Assembly (NCBI RefSeq): GCF_004944975.1
Contig: NZ_SPQG01000001.1
Location: forward strand, 305,116 to 369,115
DNA from: Halorhabdus amylolytica
GTDB lineage: Archaea > Halobacteriota > Halobacteria > Halobacteriales > Haloarculaceae
Direction of reading: 5' to 3'
Length of the DNA stretch: 64,000 bases
Each line of letters begins with the position of its first letter. Within the stretch, counting starts at the first letter, position 1. A model generated the notes under the pieces. It ran no database searches, was not told where the DNA came from, and worked only from the letters and a program-made list of their open reading frames with translations. Made by a program: the position numbers and the translations under genes. This document shows positions 42,922 through 51,895 of this stretch, in pieces.

Positions 42922-45900
42922 TCAGTCATCCGCAGTCACCTCCGCACCCTCGCCCGTCAGGTCGATCCCGGTGACAGCACTGGCGTTGTCCTCGCCCATC
43001 GTGACGCCGATCGCCCGCTCGGAGCGTTCAAGCAACGCCGAGCGATGGGAAACGACCACGAACTGGGCGTCACCCGCGAACTCGTCGACCATCTCCCCGA
43101 CCAGGTCGGCGTTGGCAGCGTCCAGGAACGCGTCGACCTCGTCCAGGGCGTAGAACGGTGCCGGATTGTACCGCTGGATCGCGAAGATAAACGCCAGCGC
43201 AGTCAGGGACTTCTCGCCGCCGCTCATCGCGTTCAGTCGCTGGATCGGCTTGTCGCCGGGCTGGGCCTTCATCGTGAGGCCGCCCTCGAAAGGATCGGCC
43301 TCGTTCTCGAGGTGAAGTCGGCCGGTCCCGTTCGAGAGTCGCTCGAAGATCTCCCGGAAATGGCCGTCGATCGCCTCGTAGGCCTCCATGAACGTCTCCT
43401 TCTTGCGGGCCTCGAACGTCCCGATCCGATCGCGGATCCCCTCGGCCTCCTCGACGAGCGTCCCGCGTTTGTCCTGAAGCTCGTCGAGGTCTGCCTCGAC
43501 ATCGTCGTACTCCTCGATGGCGAGCATGTTGACCGGCTCTAAGGCTTCCATCTCGGCTTCGAGTTGCCCGATCCGCGTCTGGACGACGTGGTGGTCGGGA
43601 ATCTCCTCGGGGTCGTACTCGCCGACTTCGGCCTCCAGTTCGTCGATCTCCCACTCGAGGCGTTCGACGGTCTCGCGTTCGTCCGCGAGGTCGCTCTCGA
43701 CGGCGTTGACCCGGTCCTTCTGCTCGTCGCGGGCTTCGCGAGCCTCGCCGAGGTCCTCACGCAGGTCCTCGCGCTGACCCTTCAAATCGGCGAGTTCCGC
43801 CTCCAGTTCCGCGACGGCGTCCTCCTTCTCGGCGAGGCGGGCTTCCTGCTCGTCGATCTCATCCTCGAGTTCCGCAATCCGCTCTTCCTGTGCCGCCTTC
43901 CGGTTCTGTGCGTCCTCGATCTCGTCGTGGAGGTCCTCGATGGCGTCCTCGGCGTACTGCTTTTCGAGTTGCAATTCGTTCAGACGTCCGTCCAGGTCCT
44001 CGAGTTCGTCCTCTCGTTCGTCGATCTCCTCGCCCAGCGACTCGGCCTCGTCGGTCAACGCGGGCAGCTCGGAGTCCTCGATCTCGCTCTCCAGGTCGGC
44101 GATCGTCGCCTCGATCCCGTCGATCTCCTCTTCGACGGTCTCGATCTCGGCCTCGATCCCGTCCATCTGCTCGGAGACCTCGGTACGTTCGGCTTCGATC
44201 TCCTCGAGTTCGTCCTCCAGCTCCGCGATCCGCTCTTCGGTCTCCTCGTACTCGCGCTCGCGTCGCTCGATCTCGGCCTGGATCTCCCGGAGCTGGTCGG
44301 CGGCCTCCGAGCGACGGTCACGGGCGTCCGCTAAACGCTCCTCGATGTCGGCCAACTCCTCGCGGAGTTCCTGACGATCGTCTTCGAGGTCGGTTATTCG
44401 CTCGGCGACACGCTGAAGGCGCCCCTCGCCACCCGAGAAAGAGTACCGCGATCCGCCGGAGGATCCCCCCGTCATCGCGCCGCTCTTCTCGACGAGGTCA
44501 CCCTCAAGCGTCACCAGCCGGAACTCGCCCATGAGGTCCCGGGCAGTCTCCATGTTCTCGACGACCAGGGTATCCCCGAGCACGTAGCTGAACACGCCCG
44601 CGTAGCGCTCGTCGAAGTCGACCAGATTGTAGGCGAAGTCCACGACACCGGGGAGATCGGGGGGTGATGGCAGCGACCGCCGGTCCATCTCGGTCAGTGG
44701 TAGAAAGGTCGCCCGCCCGGCGTTGCGTGACTTGAGGTGCTCGATGCAACGCTGACCGACGCCGTCATCCTCGACAACGACGTTCGCCAGCCGACTGCCT
44801 GCGGCAGTCTCACAAGCACTCGCATACTCGGGGTCGACACCGCCGAGTTCACCGACTGGGCCGTGAACGCCCTCGATATCGGCCTTCCGGATCGTCGTCA
44901 CTGCCCGGCTGTAGGACCCATCGCCGGACTGCTCAGCTCTGGCCTCGAGTTCGGCGTACTCCTGGCGGGCGGATTCCAGATCGTCCTCGATCTCTCCGAT
45001 CTGCTCCTGTACGTCTCGTTTCTCGGCCTGGAGGTCCTCGACGACCCCGTCGATCGTCTCGCGGTTCTTCGCTGCCTTCTCCCGTTCGTCCTCCAGATCG
45101 TCGATCTCGGCCTCGAGTTCGGGCAGAGATTCGTGCTGGCTTTCGATGTTCGACTCGATCTCGCGTTGCTGGTTCGAACGCCTGCGGGCCTCGTCGAGCA
45201 AGCGGTCCTGCTCGCGCTGGAGGTCGTTTCGACGCTCCTTTGCGTCCTCCAGATCGGCCTTTTTTGCTTCGAGTTCCTCGCGGACCTCCTCGTATTCGGC
45301 CCCGACTTCCTCGATCTCCTCCTCGACGGCCGCCAGATCGGCCGCCAGATCGTCGATCTCGGCTTTCACCGAGGACTTCTCGACTTTGATCTCACGGACG
45401 TCGTCCTCGAGATCGTCGACAGTCTCCTGCTTGCGGTCGATCTCGACGAAGGCATTCCGACGGTCAGTCTCGGCGGCTTCCCGTTTCTCCTCCGCACTCC
45501 CGATCGCGTCCTCCAGCCGCGCGATCTCGCCTTTGATCTCCTCGATCTCGCGTTTGAGCTGTAGTTGTTCGTCCTCGCCCTTGCGCTCGATCTCGGCGTT
45601 CAGTTCTTCGAGTTCGTCCTCCAGGCGGACGACCCGCCCCTGGCGCTCGTCGAGTTCGCGCTGCCGTGTTGCGAGTTCCTGTTCCAGTTCCTCGACCGAC
45701 TCGCGAACGTCGGCGAGGTCCTCGCGCTTGTCCTCGAGTTCGGCAGCCTTCTCGTAGTTCTCGAACTCTCGCTTTTCGTCTCTGAGTTCCTGGTATTCTA
45801 AGGCCGTCTCGCGTTCGTCCTCGAGTTGTTCGAGGCGGTCTTCCTTCTCTGCGATCCGGAGTTCCGCCTCGTCAATGCGGTCCTCGACGACCTCTAACTC

Positions 45901-46497
45901 CTCGAAGGCCTGGGCCTTCTTGGCGTCGAACTCGGCGACGCCCGCGATCTCGTCGATGATCTCCCGGCGAGCGCCAGCGGTCATGTTGATGATCTCGGTC
46001 ACGTCGCCCTGCATGACGACGTTGTATCCCTCGGGGGTGACTCCAGCCTGGGCGAGCAGGTCCTGGATGTCCCCGAGGTTGACCGACCGGCCATTGATGT
46101 AGTAATAGGAGTAGTAGTTGTCCTCGGTCTCCTTCACCCGGCGTCTGATCTCGATCTCGTCGACGTCACCGACGTTCTCGCTGCCGGCCGCGTTGACGAC
46201 CTGCGATCGGGTGAGCGTCCGATCTGAGTTGTCAAGAACGACCGAAACGCTGGCCTCGCGTTCCCCGTCCGGGCGCTCACCGTCCTGATGGCCGGGATTG
46301 TAGATGAGATCGGTGAGTTTCTCCGCGCGGATACCGGACGTACGAGTCAGTCCGAGCGCGAAGAGGATCGAGTCGACGATGTTGGACTTCCCCGACCCGT
46401 TGGGACCGCTGATGGTCGTGAAGTCCTCGTAGAAGGGGATGCGTGTCTTACGCCCGAAGCTCTTGAAGTTGTCCAGGACGACCTCTGTGATGTGCAT
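42922..46497 (-). CDS. smc: Chromosome segregation ATPase SMC
   Basis: The 1191-residue protein has an N-terminal Walker A (GPNGSGKSNIVDSIL, near residue 32), two long coiled coils, and the hinge around residues 500-665 (GPVGELGGVDPEYASACETAAG). The C-terminal head carries the signature MSGGEKSLTALAF and Walker B FYALDEVDAFLD. The Q-loop region is VMQGDVTEI. The true start is the ATG at 46497 (MHITEVVLDNFKSFG); the frame upstream to 46650 overlaps the coiled-coil gene. It forms the loop-extruding complex with the kleisin ScpA encoded next. Confidence 0.95.
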   Translation of the reverse strand: MHITEVVLDNFKSFGRKTRIPFYEDFTTISGPNGSGKSNIVDSILFALGLTRTSGIRAEKLTDLIYNPGHQDGERPDGEREASVSVVLDNSDRTLTRSQVVNAAGSENVGDVDEIEIRRRVKETEDNYYSYYYINGRSVNLGDIQDLLAQAGVTPEGYNVVMQGDVTEIINMTAGARREIIDEIAGVAEFDAKKAQAFEELEVVEDRIDEAELRIAEKEDRLEQLEDERETALEYQELRDEKREFENYEKAAELEDKREDLADVRESVEELEQELATRQRELDERQGRVVRLEDELEELNAEIERKGEDEQLQLKREIEEIKGEIARLEDAIGSAEEKREAAETDRRNAFVEIDRKQETVDDLEDDVREIKVEKSSVKAEIDDLAADLAAVEEEIEEVGAEYEEVREELEAKKADLEDAKERRNDLQREQDRLLDEARRRSNQQREIESNIESQHESLPELEAEIDDLEDEREKAAKNRETIDGVVEDLQAEKRDVQEQIGEIEDDLESARQEYAELEARAEQSGDGSYSRAVTTIRKADIEGVHGPVGELGGVDPEYASACETAAGSRLANVVVEDDGVGQRCIEHLKSRNAGRATFLPLTEMDRRSLPSPPDLPGVVDFAYNLVDFDERYAGVFSYVLGDTLVVENMETARDLMGEFRLVTLEGDLVEKSGAMTGGSSGGSRYSFSGGEGRLQRVAERITDLEDDRQELREELADIEERLADARDRRSEAADQLREIQAEIERREREYEETEERIAELEDELEEIEAERTEVSEQMDGIEAEIETVEEEIDGIEATIADLESEIEDSELPALTDEAESLGEEIDEREDELEDLDGRLNELQLEKQYAEDAIEDLHDEIEDAQNRKAAQEERIAELEDEIDEQEARLAEKEDAVAELEAELADLKGQREDLREDLGEAREARDEQKDRVNAVESDLADERETVERLEWEIDELEAEVGEYDPEEIPDHHVVQTRIGQLEAEMEALEPVNMLAIEEYDDVEADLDELQDKRGTLVEEAEGIRDRIGTFEARKKETFMEAYEAIDGHFREIFERLSNGTGRLHLENEADPFEGGLTMKAQPGDKPIQRLNAMSGGEKSLTALAFIFAIQRYNPAPFYALDEVDAFLDAANADLVGEMVDEFAGDAQFVVVSHRSALLERSERAIGVTMGEDNASAVTGIDLTGEGAEVTADD

Positions 46498-46540
46498 GGG
46501 GTTCGACGACTCCTCCCTCGATCCAGGCACCCGTTGGACC

Positions 46541-46822
46541 TCAGGCGATGATGATGTCCGATTCGCTCTCTCCGTCGTCAGTGACCTCGGCCCCCTGGGA
46601 CTTATCGCCTTCGGCCGACTGCTCGCCCTCGGGATCGCGTTTCTCGGCACCCGCGTCCCGTTCGAGGTCGACCGGATCCTCGAAACCGATATCGGCGTCG
46701 ACCGCGTTCTCGAGTTCGCGCAGCCGAACCTTACACTCGACGAGTTCGTCGGTGAGCCCTTCGACGGTCGCTTCCAGGTCCTTGACTTTCGATTCCAGTT
46801 CCTCGACGCGGTTGCCGCTCAT
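46541..46822 (-). CDS. Small coiled-coil protein upstream of smc
   Basis: The 93-residue protein has a heptad-repeat coiled coil (RVEELESKVKDLEATVEGLTDELVECKVRLRELE, residues 5-38) and a very acidic, disordered tail (ending SESDIIIA). It lies 43 bases upstream of smc on the same strand, so the three genes are probably one operon. I recall DUF7518 for such proteins. Its coiled coil may associate with SMC, but this is inferred from position only. Confidence 0.8.
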   Translation of the reverse strand: MSGNRVEELESKVKDLEATVEGLTDELVECKVRLRELENAVDADIGFEDPVDLERDAGAEKRDPEGEQSAEGDKSQGAEVTDDGESESDIIIA

Positions 46823-46988
46823 ATGCCATTCACCTGGCTCCGCCCGCTTAAACCTACGTCAGACATTCACATCGTTTCTGATACGTCCTCGGGTGAGAGA
46901 TGACGGAACTGTCAGGTCGCGCGTCGGGAATTTTTTACCGACCGAAGCGAATTCAAGTAGGTATGTGTGTAGAGACAGGGCCTCCATC

Positions 46989-48368
46989 ATGATGGACGGT
47001 GGGCCGATCCGCGTTCTCGTCGTCGACGATAGCGAGTTCTTCGCCGAAGTGACCGCCGAGACTTTAGAGTCCGAACACGGGTTCGAGACGTTCGCCCGGG
47101 AGAGTGCCCGGGACGGGATCGAGTTCCTCAGGAACGAGCGGATCGACTGTATCGTCAGCGATTACGAGATGCCCGAACGGAACGGCCTCGAGTTCCTCGA
47201 AACTGTTCGTGAGACGATCGACGAGGACATCCCGTTCGTTTTGCTCACCGGCCGGGGCGACGAGGAGGTAGCGAGCGAAGCGATCGCGTCCGGCGTCGAC
47301 GACTACTTCCTGAAACTCGACGTCGTCGAGGACGAGGAGTACGGTCGACTCGCAAACCGTATTCGGAGCGCCGTTAGCGAGAACCGTGCCCACCAGAAGT
47401 ACGAACTCCTGGTCACGACGTCACCGGACGGGATCGCACACGTGGCGAGCGACGGAACAGTACTCACGGCGAACCCGGCTCTGGCGGCCGACGCCGGCTC
47501 CGAACGCGAGGAGATCATCGGCAGTACCCTGCCGGAACTCTTCGGCGCAGTCGGGGAGAAACGTCTCGAGACGGGGCGGACCGTGATCGCCGAAAACGAG
47601 CCCGAACGGACCGAGGACGTCTTCGAGGGAAAGCACTTCCACAACATCATCGTCCCGGTCGACTTCGACAGCGATCGCGACACCTTTCAGCTCATTTCCC
47701 GGGACATCACCGAACGCAAGGAACGCGAGCGGGAGCTACAACGGCAGAACGAACGACTGGAGAAATTCGCCAGCGTGATCAGCCACGATCTCAGGAACCC
47801 GCTTGAAGTGGCCCGGGGGTCTGCCGAGTTGATCGCCCAACAGTGTGACGATCGGGAAGCGATCGACCGGATGGACCGTGCACTGTCGCGGATGGACCGG
47901 CTGATCGACGACATTCTGACCATTGCCCGACAAGGGGAGGCTGCCCACCAGCCCGACGCGGTCGATCTCGCCCACCTTGCCGACGAGGCCTGGACGAACG
48001 TCAAGACCGACACTGCTCGGGTCGATATCACCGACGTGGGAACGATCGAGGCAGATCCAAGCCGGCTACAGGAGCTATTCGAAAACCTCTTTTGTAACGC
48101 CGTACGTCACGGCGGCGAGGACGTGACGGTCCGTGTCGGTGCCCCTGATCACGGGGCGTTTTACGTCGAAGACGACGGTCCCGGAATTCCGGACGACCGG
48201 CGGGACGACGTCTTCGAGCTGGGCTACTCGACGGCGGAGGAGGGTACCGGCATTGGACTGTCTATCGTCCAGCAGATCGCGTCCGCTCACGGATGGGACG
48301 TCGATATCACCGAGGGAAGCGACAGCGGGACCCGATTCGTATTCTCCGACGTCACGTTCTTCGGGTGA
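46989..48368 (+). CDS. Hybrid sensor kinase: REC-PAS-HisKA-HATPase
   Basis: The 459-residue soluble protein starts with a receiver domain (VLVVDDSEFFAEVTAETLE ... DCIVSDYEMPERNGLEFLE, phospho-acceptor Asp in SDYEMP; conserved Lys in FLKLD). A PAS domain follows (ELLVTTSPDGIAHVASDGTVLTANPAL), then the H-box FASVISHDLRNPLEVARG and the ATPase boxes (LFENLFCNAVRHG, DDGPGIPDD, GTGIGLSIV). No membrane helix is present. This domain order is very common in haloarchaea. The ATG at 46989 gives MMDGGPIRVLVVDD. No partner gene is adjacent; signals unknown. Confidence 0.9.
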   Translation: MMDGGPIRVLVVDDSEFFAEVTAETLESEHGFETFARESARDGIEFLRNERIDCIVSDYEMPERNGLEFLETVRETIDEDIPFVLLTGRGDEEVASEAIASGVDDYFLKLDVVEDEEYGRLANRIRSAVSENRAHQKYELLVTTSPDGIAHVASDGTVLTANPALAADAGSEREEIIGSTLPELFGAVGEKRLETGRTVIAENEPERTEDVFEGKHFHNIIVPVDFDSDRDTFQLISRDITERKERERELQRQNERLEKFASVISHDLRNPLEVARGSAELIAQQCDDREAIDRMDRALSRMDRLIDDILTIARQGEAAHQPDAVDLAHLADEAWTNVKTDTARVDITDVGTIEADPSRLQELFENLFCNAVRHGGEDVTVRVGAPDHGAFYVEDDGPGIPDDRRDDVFELGYSTAEEGTGIGLSIVQQIASAHGWDVDITEGSDSGTRFVFSDVTFFG

Positions 48369-48396
48369 GAACCGTCCGGCGGCATCGGACCGCCAT

Positions 48397-48825
48397 TCAC
48401 TCGACGGATCGCCCCAAACACGTGGCGGACTGGGGACACAGATCAGTGAACTGGGTCGTTTCCTGAATCGACTCTGGAATTGCTTCCCGGGCGACCGGTT
48501 CGTATCCCCGCTGTCTGAAGAAACCACTCGCCGTCGTCAGGAGGAAGATCGTTTCGATGCCCGCTTCGCTCAGCCGGTCTTCGAGTCGTTCACAGAGCGC
48601 CGACCCGTGCCCCTGGTTGCGCTTCTCCGCGGGCACCACGATCGATCGAAGCAGCGCCTCGGTCCCGTAGCGCTCGTAGCCACCGACGCCGAGCAACTCG
48701 TCGCCGTCGACGGCCACGAACAGCCACACCGGTGACTCCCCGAGGTCCGATGCGGGCAGATCGTTCGCCCGAAGAAGCGCCGCAATACGCTCCCGTTCGT
48801 CGTCGGTCGCCGGCCGCACACTCAT
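48397..48825 (-). CDS. arsN2: Arsenic-associated N-acetyltransferase (ArsN2-like)
   Basis: The 142-residue GNAT-fold protein has SVRPATDDERERIAALLRAND, the acetyl-CoA loop IVVPAEKRNQGHGSALCERLEDRL, and ends with EAIPESIQETTQFTDLCPQSATC. The final L-C-P-x-S-A-x-C matches ArsN2, found in ars operons and thought to acetylate arsenic-derived compounds. It overlaps or abuts the arsM stop, so translation is coupled. Starts at 48825 or, with five more residues (MAEAS), at 48840; I chose the domain start. Function of ArsN2 is known only loosely. Confidence 0.82.
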   Translation of the reverse strand: MSVRPATDDERERIAALLRANDLPASDLGESPVWLFVAVDGDELLGVGGYERYGTEALLRSIVVPAEKRNQGHGSALCERLEDRLSEAGIETIFLLTTASGFFRQRGYEPVAREAIPESIQETTQFTDLCPQSATCLGRSVE

Positions 48826-48832
48826 CGACGCC

Positions 48833-49744
48833 TCAGCCATCCGCGTCCCCCACACCGTCGGGTTTGCGGGCCTCGATCCGCGCCGAGGCGACGTACTCGC
48901 GGGGGTCGCGCTCGGGGTGCCATTCGCTGATGAACTCGTCGTCGTCCGTCGGTTCGATCGAGACATCGATGAACCCCGCCTCGCCGAGCATCGCTTCGAG
49001 TTCCGTCGGTGGGGCCGCATCGCCGATGCAGGCCGACACTGACTCCGGGTCGATCCGAAGGTCCTCGGGTAACTCCGCCGTCCGGACGACGTCAGAGATA
49101 GCCAGACGACCGCCCGGTCGGAGGACCCGAGCGGCCTCCCGGAATACCTGTGATTTGTCGGGCGAGAGATTGAGGACGCAATTGGAAATAATCACGTCGA
49201 CCGCCTCGTCGGCGACGGGCAAGTGTTCGATCTCCCCGAGGCGAAAGTCGACAGTGTCGTCTCCGCGGTCGCGTGCGTTCTCACGTGCTTTCTCAACCAT
49301 TTCGGGCGTCATGTCGACGCCGATGACCCGCCCATTGGGACCGACTGCGTCGCTCGCCAGGAAACAGTCGAACCCACCGCCCGAACCCAGATCGAGGACC
49401 GTCTCGCCCGCCTCAAGGCTCGCGATCGCCGTGGGGTTGCCACAACTCAGTCCCATGTTCGATGCATCGGGCACTGTCTCCAGTTGGTCGTCCGAATAAC
49501 CGATATCGCGTGCTCGCTCCGCCGCGTCGGTGGTTCCGCTCGCGCCACAACACGACGAGTCTGTCGCTCCGTCACCGGCGTCCCGGGTTTCGGCGTCCGT
49601 CCCACCACCGCAACATCCACCGCCAGCCGTCCTATCGCCGCGGGATTCCTCCTCAGCCACGTCTCCGTATCGCTCGCGCACTGCCCGACGCTGCTCGGAG
49701 GGACTCAACTCGTCAGTGTCGTCAGTCGAGGCCTTCTCACTCAT
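48833..49744 (-). CDS. arsM: Arsenite methyltransferase
   Basis: The 303-residue SAM-dependent enzyme methylates As(III). The SAM motif is ETVLDLGSGGGFDCFLA (near residue 105), and the arsenic-binding cysteine set includes SNCVLNLSPDK and ESVSACIGDAAPP. An additional N-terminal region with GGGCCGGG and DSSCCGAS offers further thiols for metalloid capture. MTPEMVEKARENA and DEAVDVIISNC are typical ArsM core. The start ATG (49744) overlaps the arsR stop by 8 bases (ATGAGTGA), so the two are translationally coupled. No arsenite pump is nearby. Confidence 0.92.
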   Translation of the reverse strand: MSEKASTDDTDELSPSEQRRAVRERYGDVAEEESRGDRTAGGGCCGGGTDAETRDAGDGATDSSCCGASGTTDAAERARDIGYSDDQLETVPDASNMGLSCGNPTAIASLEAGETVLDLGSGGGFDCFLASDAVGPNGRVIGVDMTPEMVEKARENARDRGDDTVDFRLGEIEHLPVADEAVDVIISNCVLNLSPDKSQVFREAARVLRPGGRLAISDVVRTAELPEDLRIDPESVSACIGDAAPPTELEAMLGEAGFIDVSIEPTDDDEFISEWHPERDPREYVASARIEARKPDGVGDADG

Positions 49745-50102
49745 CGACCGATCGCACCTCCTCGATCGTTTCGAGCAGGCGGTCCGCCCTGTCGGTCGAC
49801 GCGTAGTACCGCCAACGTCCCTCTTTCCGGCGGTCGAGAAGCCCAACGTCGGTGAGCCGGGCGAGGGCCTGGCTGATCGCTCCCTGGCTGACGTCCAGGG
49901 CAGCCTCGATCTCACAGACACAGACCTCTCCACCCGCAGCGATACACTGTAGCGCCTCGTAGCGGGTTCCGGACCCGACCGCGTCCAGCAGTTCGAGGTC
50001 AGCAGCCACTTCGTCGGCGGAGAGTCCATGTTCGACTGCGGTACAACAGGCCGCACTGTCACGACCCTCCTCGCCCGTTTCCGCCGTCGCTCCGCGATCC
50101 AT
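49737..50102 (-). CDS. arsR: ArsR-family metalloregulator
   Basis: The 121-residue winged-helix repressor has VCVCEIEAALDVSQGAISQALARLTDVGLLDRRKEGRWRYY, where the C-V-C pair at the start of the recognition helix is the As(III) site of many ArsR proteins. An N-terminal SAACCTAVEHG adds two more cysteines, which could complete a three-thiol site. It is the first gene of the arsR-arsM-arsN2 operon and presumably represses its own promoter. The start at 50102 fits the TATA box, 31 bases away. Confidence 0.88.
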   Translation of the reverse strand: MDRGATAETGEEGRDSAACCTAVEHGLSADEVAADLELLDAVGSGTRYEALQCIAAGGEVCVCEIEAALDVSQGAISQALARLTDVGLLDRRKEGRWRYYASTDRADRLLETIEEVRSVDE

Positions 50103-50113
50103 CTTAGTAAACT

Positions 50114-50137
50114 CTAATATTAGCATACGCTTATATG
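50114..50137 (-). promoter_or_regulatory. ars operon promoter and operator
   Basis: On the minus strand CATATAAG (50137-50130) is the TATA box. The perfect palindrome CTAATATTAG (50114-50123) lies between it and the arsR start codon at 50102, over the transcription start. ArsR proteins bind such AT-rich palindromes, so this is a strong operator candidate. gatB is transcribed divergently from 50210. Confidence 0.65.
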
Positions 50138-50209
50138 TTCCGTCCGGCCGATCGCATCCTGGCCGCCCGGGTCGTTAGCCTTTAGCCGCCCCGCGGCCAA
50201 CCGCTGGCA

Positions 50210-51697
50210 ATGACTGCTCAGGCCACCCAGCAACGGGATCTCACGGTCGTAATCGGGCTGGAGGTTCACGTCCAGCTCGAGACGGCGACGAAGATCTTCT
50301 GTGGCTGTTCGACCGATCTCGAAGACGCCGAGCCCAACACCCACACCTGTCCGGTGTGTCTCGGTCTGCCGGGATCGTTGCCGGTGCTCAATGAGGGTGC
50401 CGTCGAGGCCGCCGTCAGGATCGGCAAGGCTATCGACGCCGATATTCCCGAACAAACCCGCTTTCACCGGAAGAACTACTACTATCCCGACCTGCCGAAG
50501 AATTTCCAGATCAGCCAGTACGACGCCCCAATCTGTGCGGACGGTGAACTCGAATTTTCCGTCGAAGGCGAGCGCCGCACGGTCGGGATCGAGCGCGCCC
50601 ATCTCGAAGAGGATCCGGGAAGTCTCCAGCACCAGGGCGGGAACATCGACACGGCCGATTACACCCTCGTGGACTACAACCGTGCCGGCGTCCCCCTCAT
50701 GGAGGTCGTCACCGAGCCGGACTTCCGTGACGCCACGGAGGTCCGAGCGTTCCTCGCGAAACTGGAGGAGGTCCTGGAGTACCTGGGCGTCTTCGACGCG
50801 ACGCGGGACGGCTCGCTCCGGATCGACGCCAACCTCTCGCTGGTCGACGCCGCGGACGTCGCCGAGGACGGCTCAATCGACGACGACGTGCTCGCCGATG
50901 CTAACCGCACGGAGGTCAAGAACATCTCCAGCCACAAGGGCGCACAGAAGGCACTGGCCTACGAGGCCCAACGCCAGAAGAACGCCGTCGAGCGCGGTCG
51001 CGAGGTCGAACAGGAAACCCGTCACTGGGACGAGTCCCGCGGGATCACGGTCTCGATGCGCTCGAAGGAAGAAGAGAAGGACTACCGGTACTTCCGGGAG
51101 GCCGACCTCCCGCCCCTGGAGGTCAGCCACTGGAAAGAAGAACTCTCGATCCCCGAGTTGCCGGACGCCCGTCGCGAACGCTTCGGGGACGAATACGGCC
51201 TCAACGAGGAAGCCGCTTCGAAGCTCACCACGACCAAACAGGTCGCGGACTTCTATGAGGACCTGGCCGCGGAGTTCGATCCCGACCTCGTGGCAACCTG
51301 GGTGGCCGACGAACTGCTGGGCGAACTCAACTATCGCGACATGGCGATCACCGACGTGACGGATCGACTCGACGAGATCGAACGCCTCGTGGAACTCGTC
51401 GCTCGCGAGGAGATCACCGCCAAGAACGCACGCGAGAGCGTTCTCCGGGGAATGCTCGACGACGGCGACGACCCGGACACGATAGTCAACCGAGAGGGAC
51501 TGGGCAAGACCGGCGGCGACGAACTCCAGGGTGCCGTCGAGGAAGCTATCGACGAGAACCCTGACGCCGTCGCCGACTACCACGACGGGGAGGGCGGCGC
51601 GATCAACTTCCTCGTCGGTCAGGTGATGCAAAAGACCGGTGGGAGTGCGGATCCCGGTGACGTGAACGAGTTGTTGCGGGCCGAGCTAGAGGAGTAG
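50210..51697 (+). CDS. gatB: Asp/Glu-tRNA amidotransferase subunit B
   Basis: The 495-residue subunit activates and amidates misacylated Glu-tRNA-Gln or Asp-tRNA-Asn with ammonia from GatA. It starts VVIGLEVHVQLETATKIFCGC, contains zinc cysteines (CGCSTDLED and HTCPVCLG), and HLEEDPGSLQHQGG in the kinase-like cradle. A C-terminal YqeY-like helical domain (residues about 350-495) binds tRNA. GatA and GatC are not in the window. Together with AspRS at 59.7 kb it suggests indirect tRNA amidation. The 3' end is duplicated downstream at 51853-51895. Confidence 0.93.
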   Translation: MTAQATQQRDLTVVIGLEVHVQLETATKIFCGCSTDLEDAEPNTHTCPVCLGLPGSLPVLNEGAVEAAVRIGKAIDADIPEQTRFHRKNYYYPDLPKNFQISQYDAPICADGELEFSVEGERRTVGIERAHLEEDPGSLQHQGGNIDTADYTLVDYNRAGVPLMEVVTEPDFRDATEVRAFLAKLEEVLEYLGVFDATRDGSLRIDANLSLVDAADVAEDGSIDDDVLADANRTEVKNISSHKGAQKALAYEAQRQKNAVERGREVEQETRHWDESRGITVSMRSKEEEKDYRYFREADLPPLEVSHWKEELSIPELPDARRERFGDEYGLNEEAASKLTTTKQVADFYEDLAAEFDPDLVATWVADELLGELNYRDMAITDVTDRLDEIERLVELVAREEITAKNARESVLRGMLDDGDDPDTIVNREGLGKTGGDELQGAVEEAIDENPDAVADYHDGEGGAINFLVGQVMQKTGGSADPGDVNELLRAELEE

Positions 51698-51895
51698 TAC
51701 CGAGCGCGAGCGTAGCGAGGCTCGAAGGAAGTGAGAGCCTCGAACTGCGAACGGCGTAGCCGTGAGCGCAGTGAGTGCTCGGCTTTTTTCGTCCAGATTT
51801 TTCAAGGAGAGGTGCCGGAGCGGAGCGACGGCACCCGACGAAGAAAAAGGTGGGGTGACGTGAACGAGCTGTTGTGGGCTGAGCTAGAGGACTAG
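51655..51895 (+). repeat. Duplicated 3' end of gatB
   Basis: The last 43 coding bases including TAG (51655-51697) recur at 51853-51895 with 5 mismatches (38/43). The copy encodes GDVNELLWAELED plus a TAG, against GDVNELLRAELEE in gatB; two of four codon changes are synonymous. The copy also forms the stop of the convergent gene on the other strand. Between the copies lie 155 bases of stem-loops. Confidence 0.9.
51700..51789 (+). terminator. Branched hairpin with T-run after gatB
   Basis: An outer pairing CCGAGC (about 51700-51705) with GCTCGG (about 51777-51782) encloses two inner hairpins: CGAGGCTC (51716-51723) / GAGCCTCG (51735-51742), and ACGGC (51751-51755) / GCCGT (51759-51763) inside ACTGCG/CGCAGT. 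It is followed by a T-run at 51784-51789, the hallmark of factor-independent archaeal termination. The 11-base loop of the first inner hairpin, GAAGGAAGTGA, recurs after aspS. Confidence 0.75.

Noticed and set aside
46498-46650. Upstream extension of SMC
   Set aside because: The frame before 46497 overlaps the coiled-coil gene and encodes an Arg/Ser/Pro-rich run; the ATP-binding head starts at MHITEVVLDNF.
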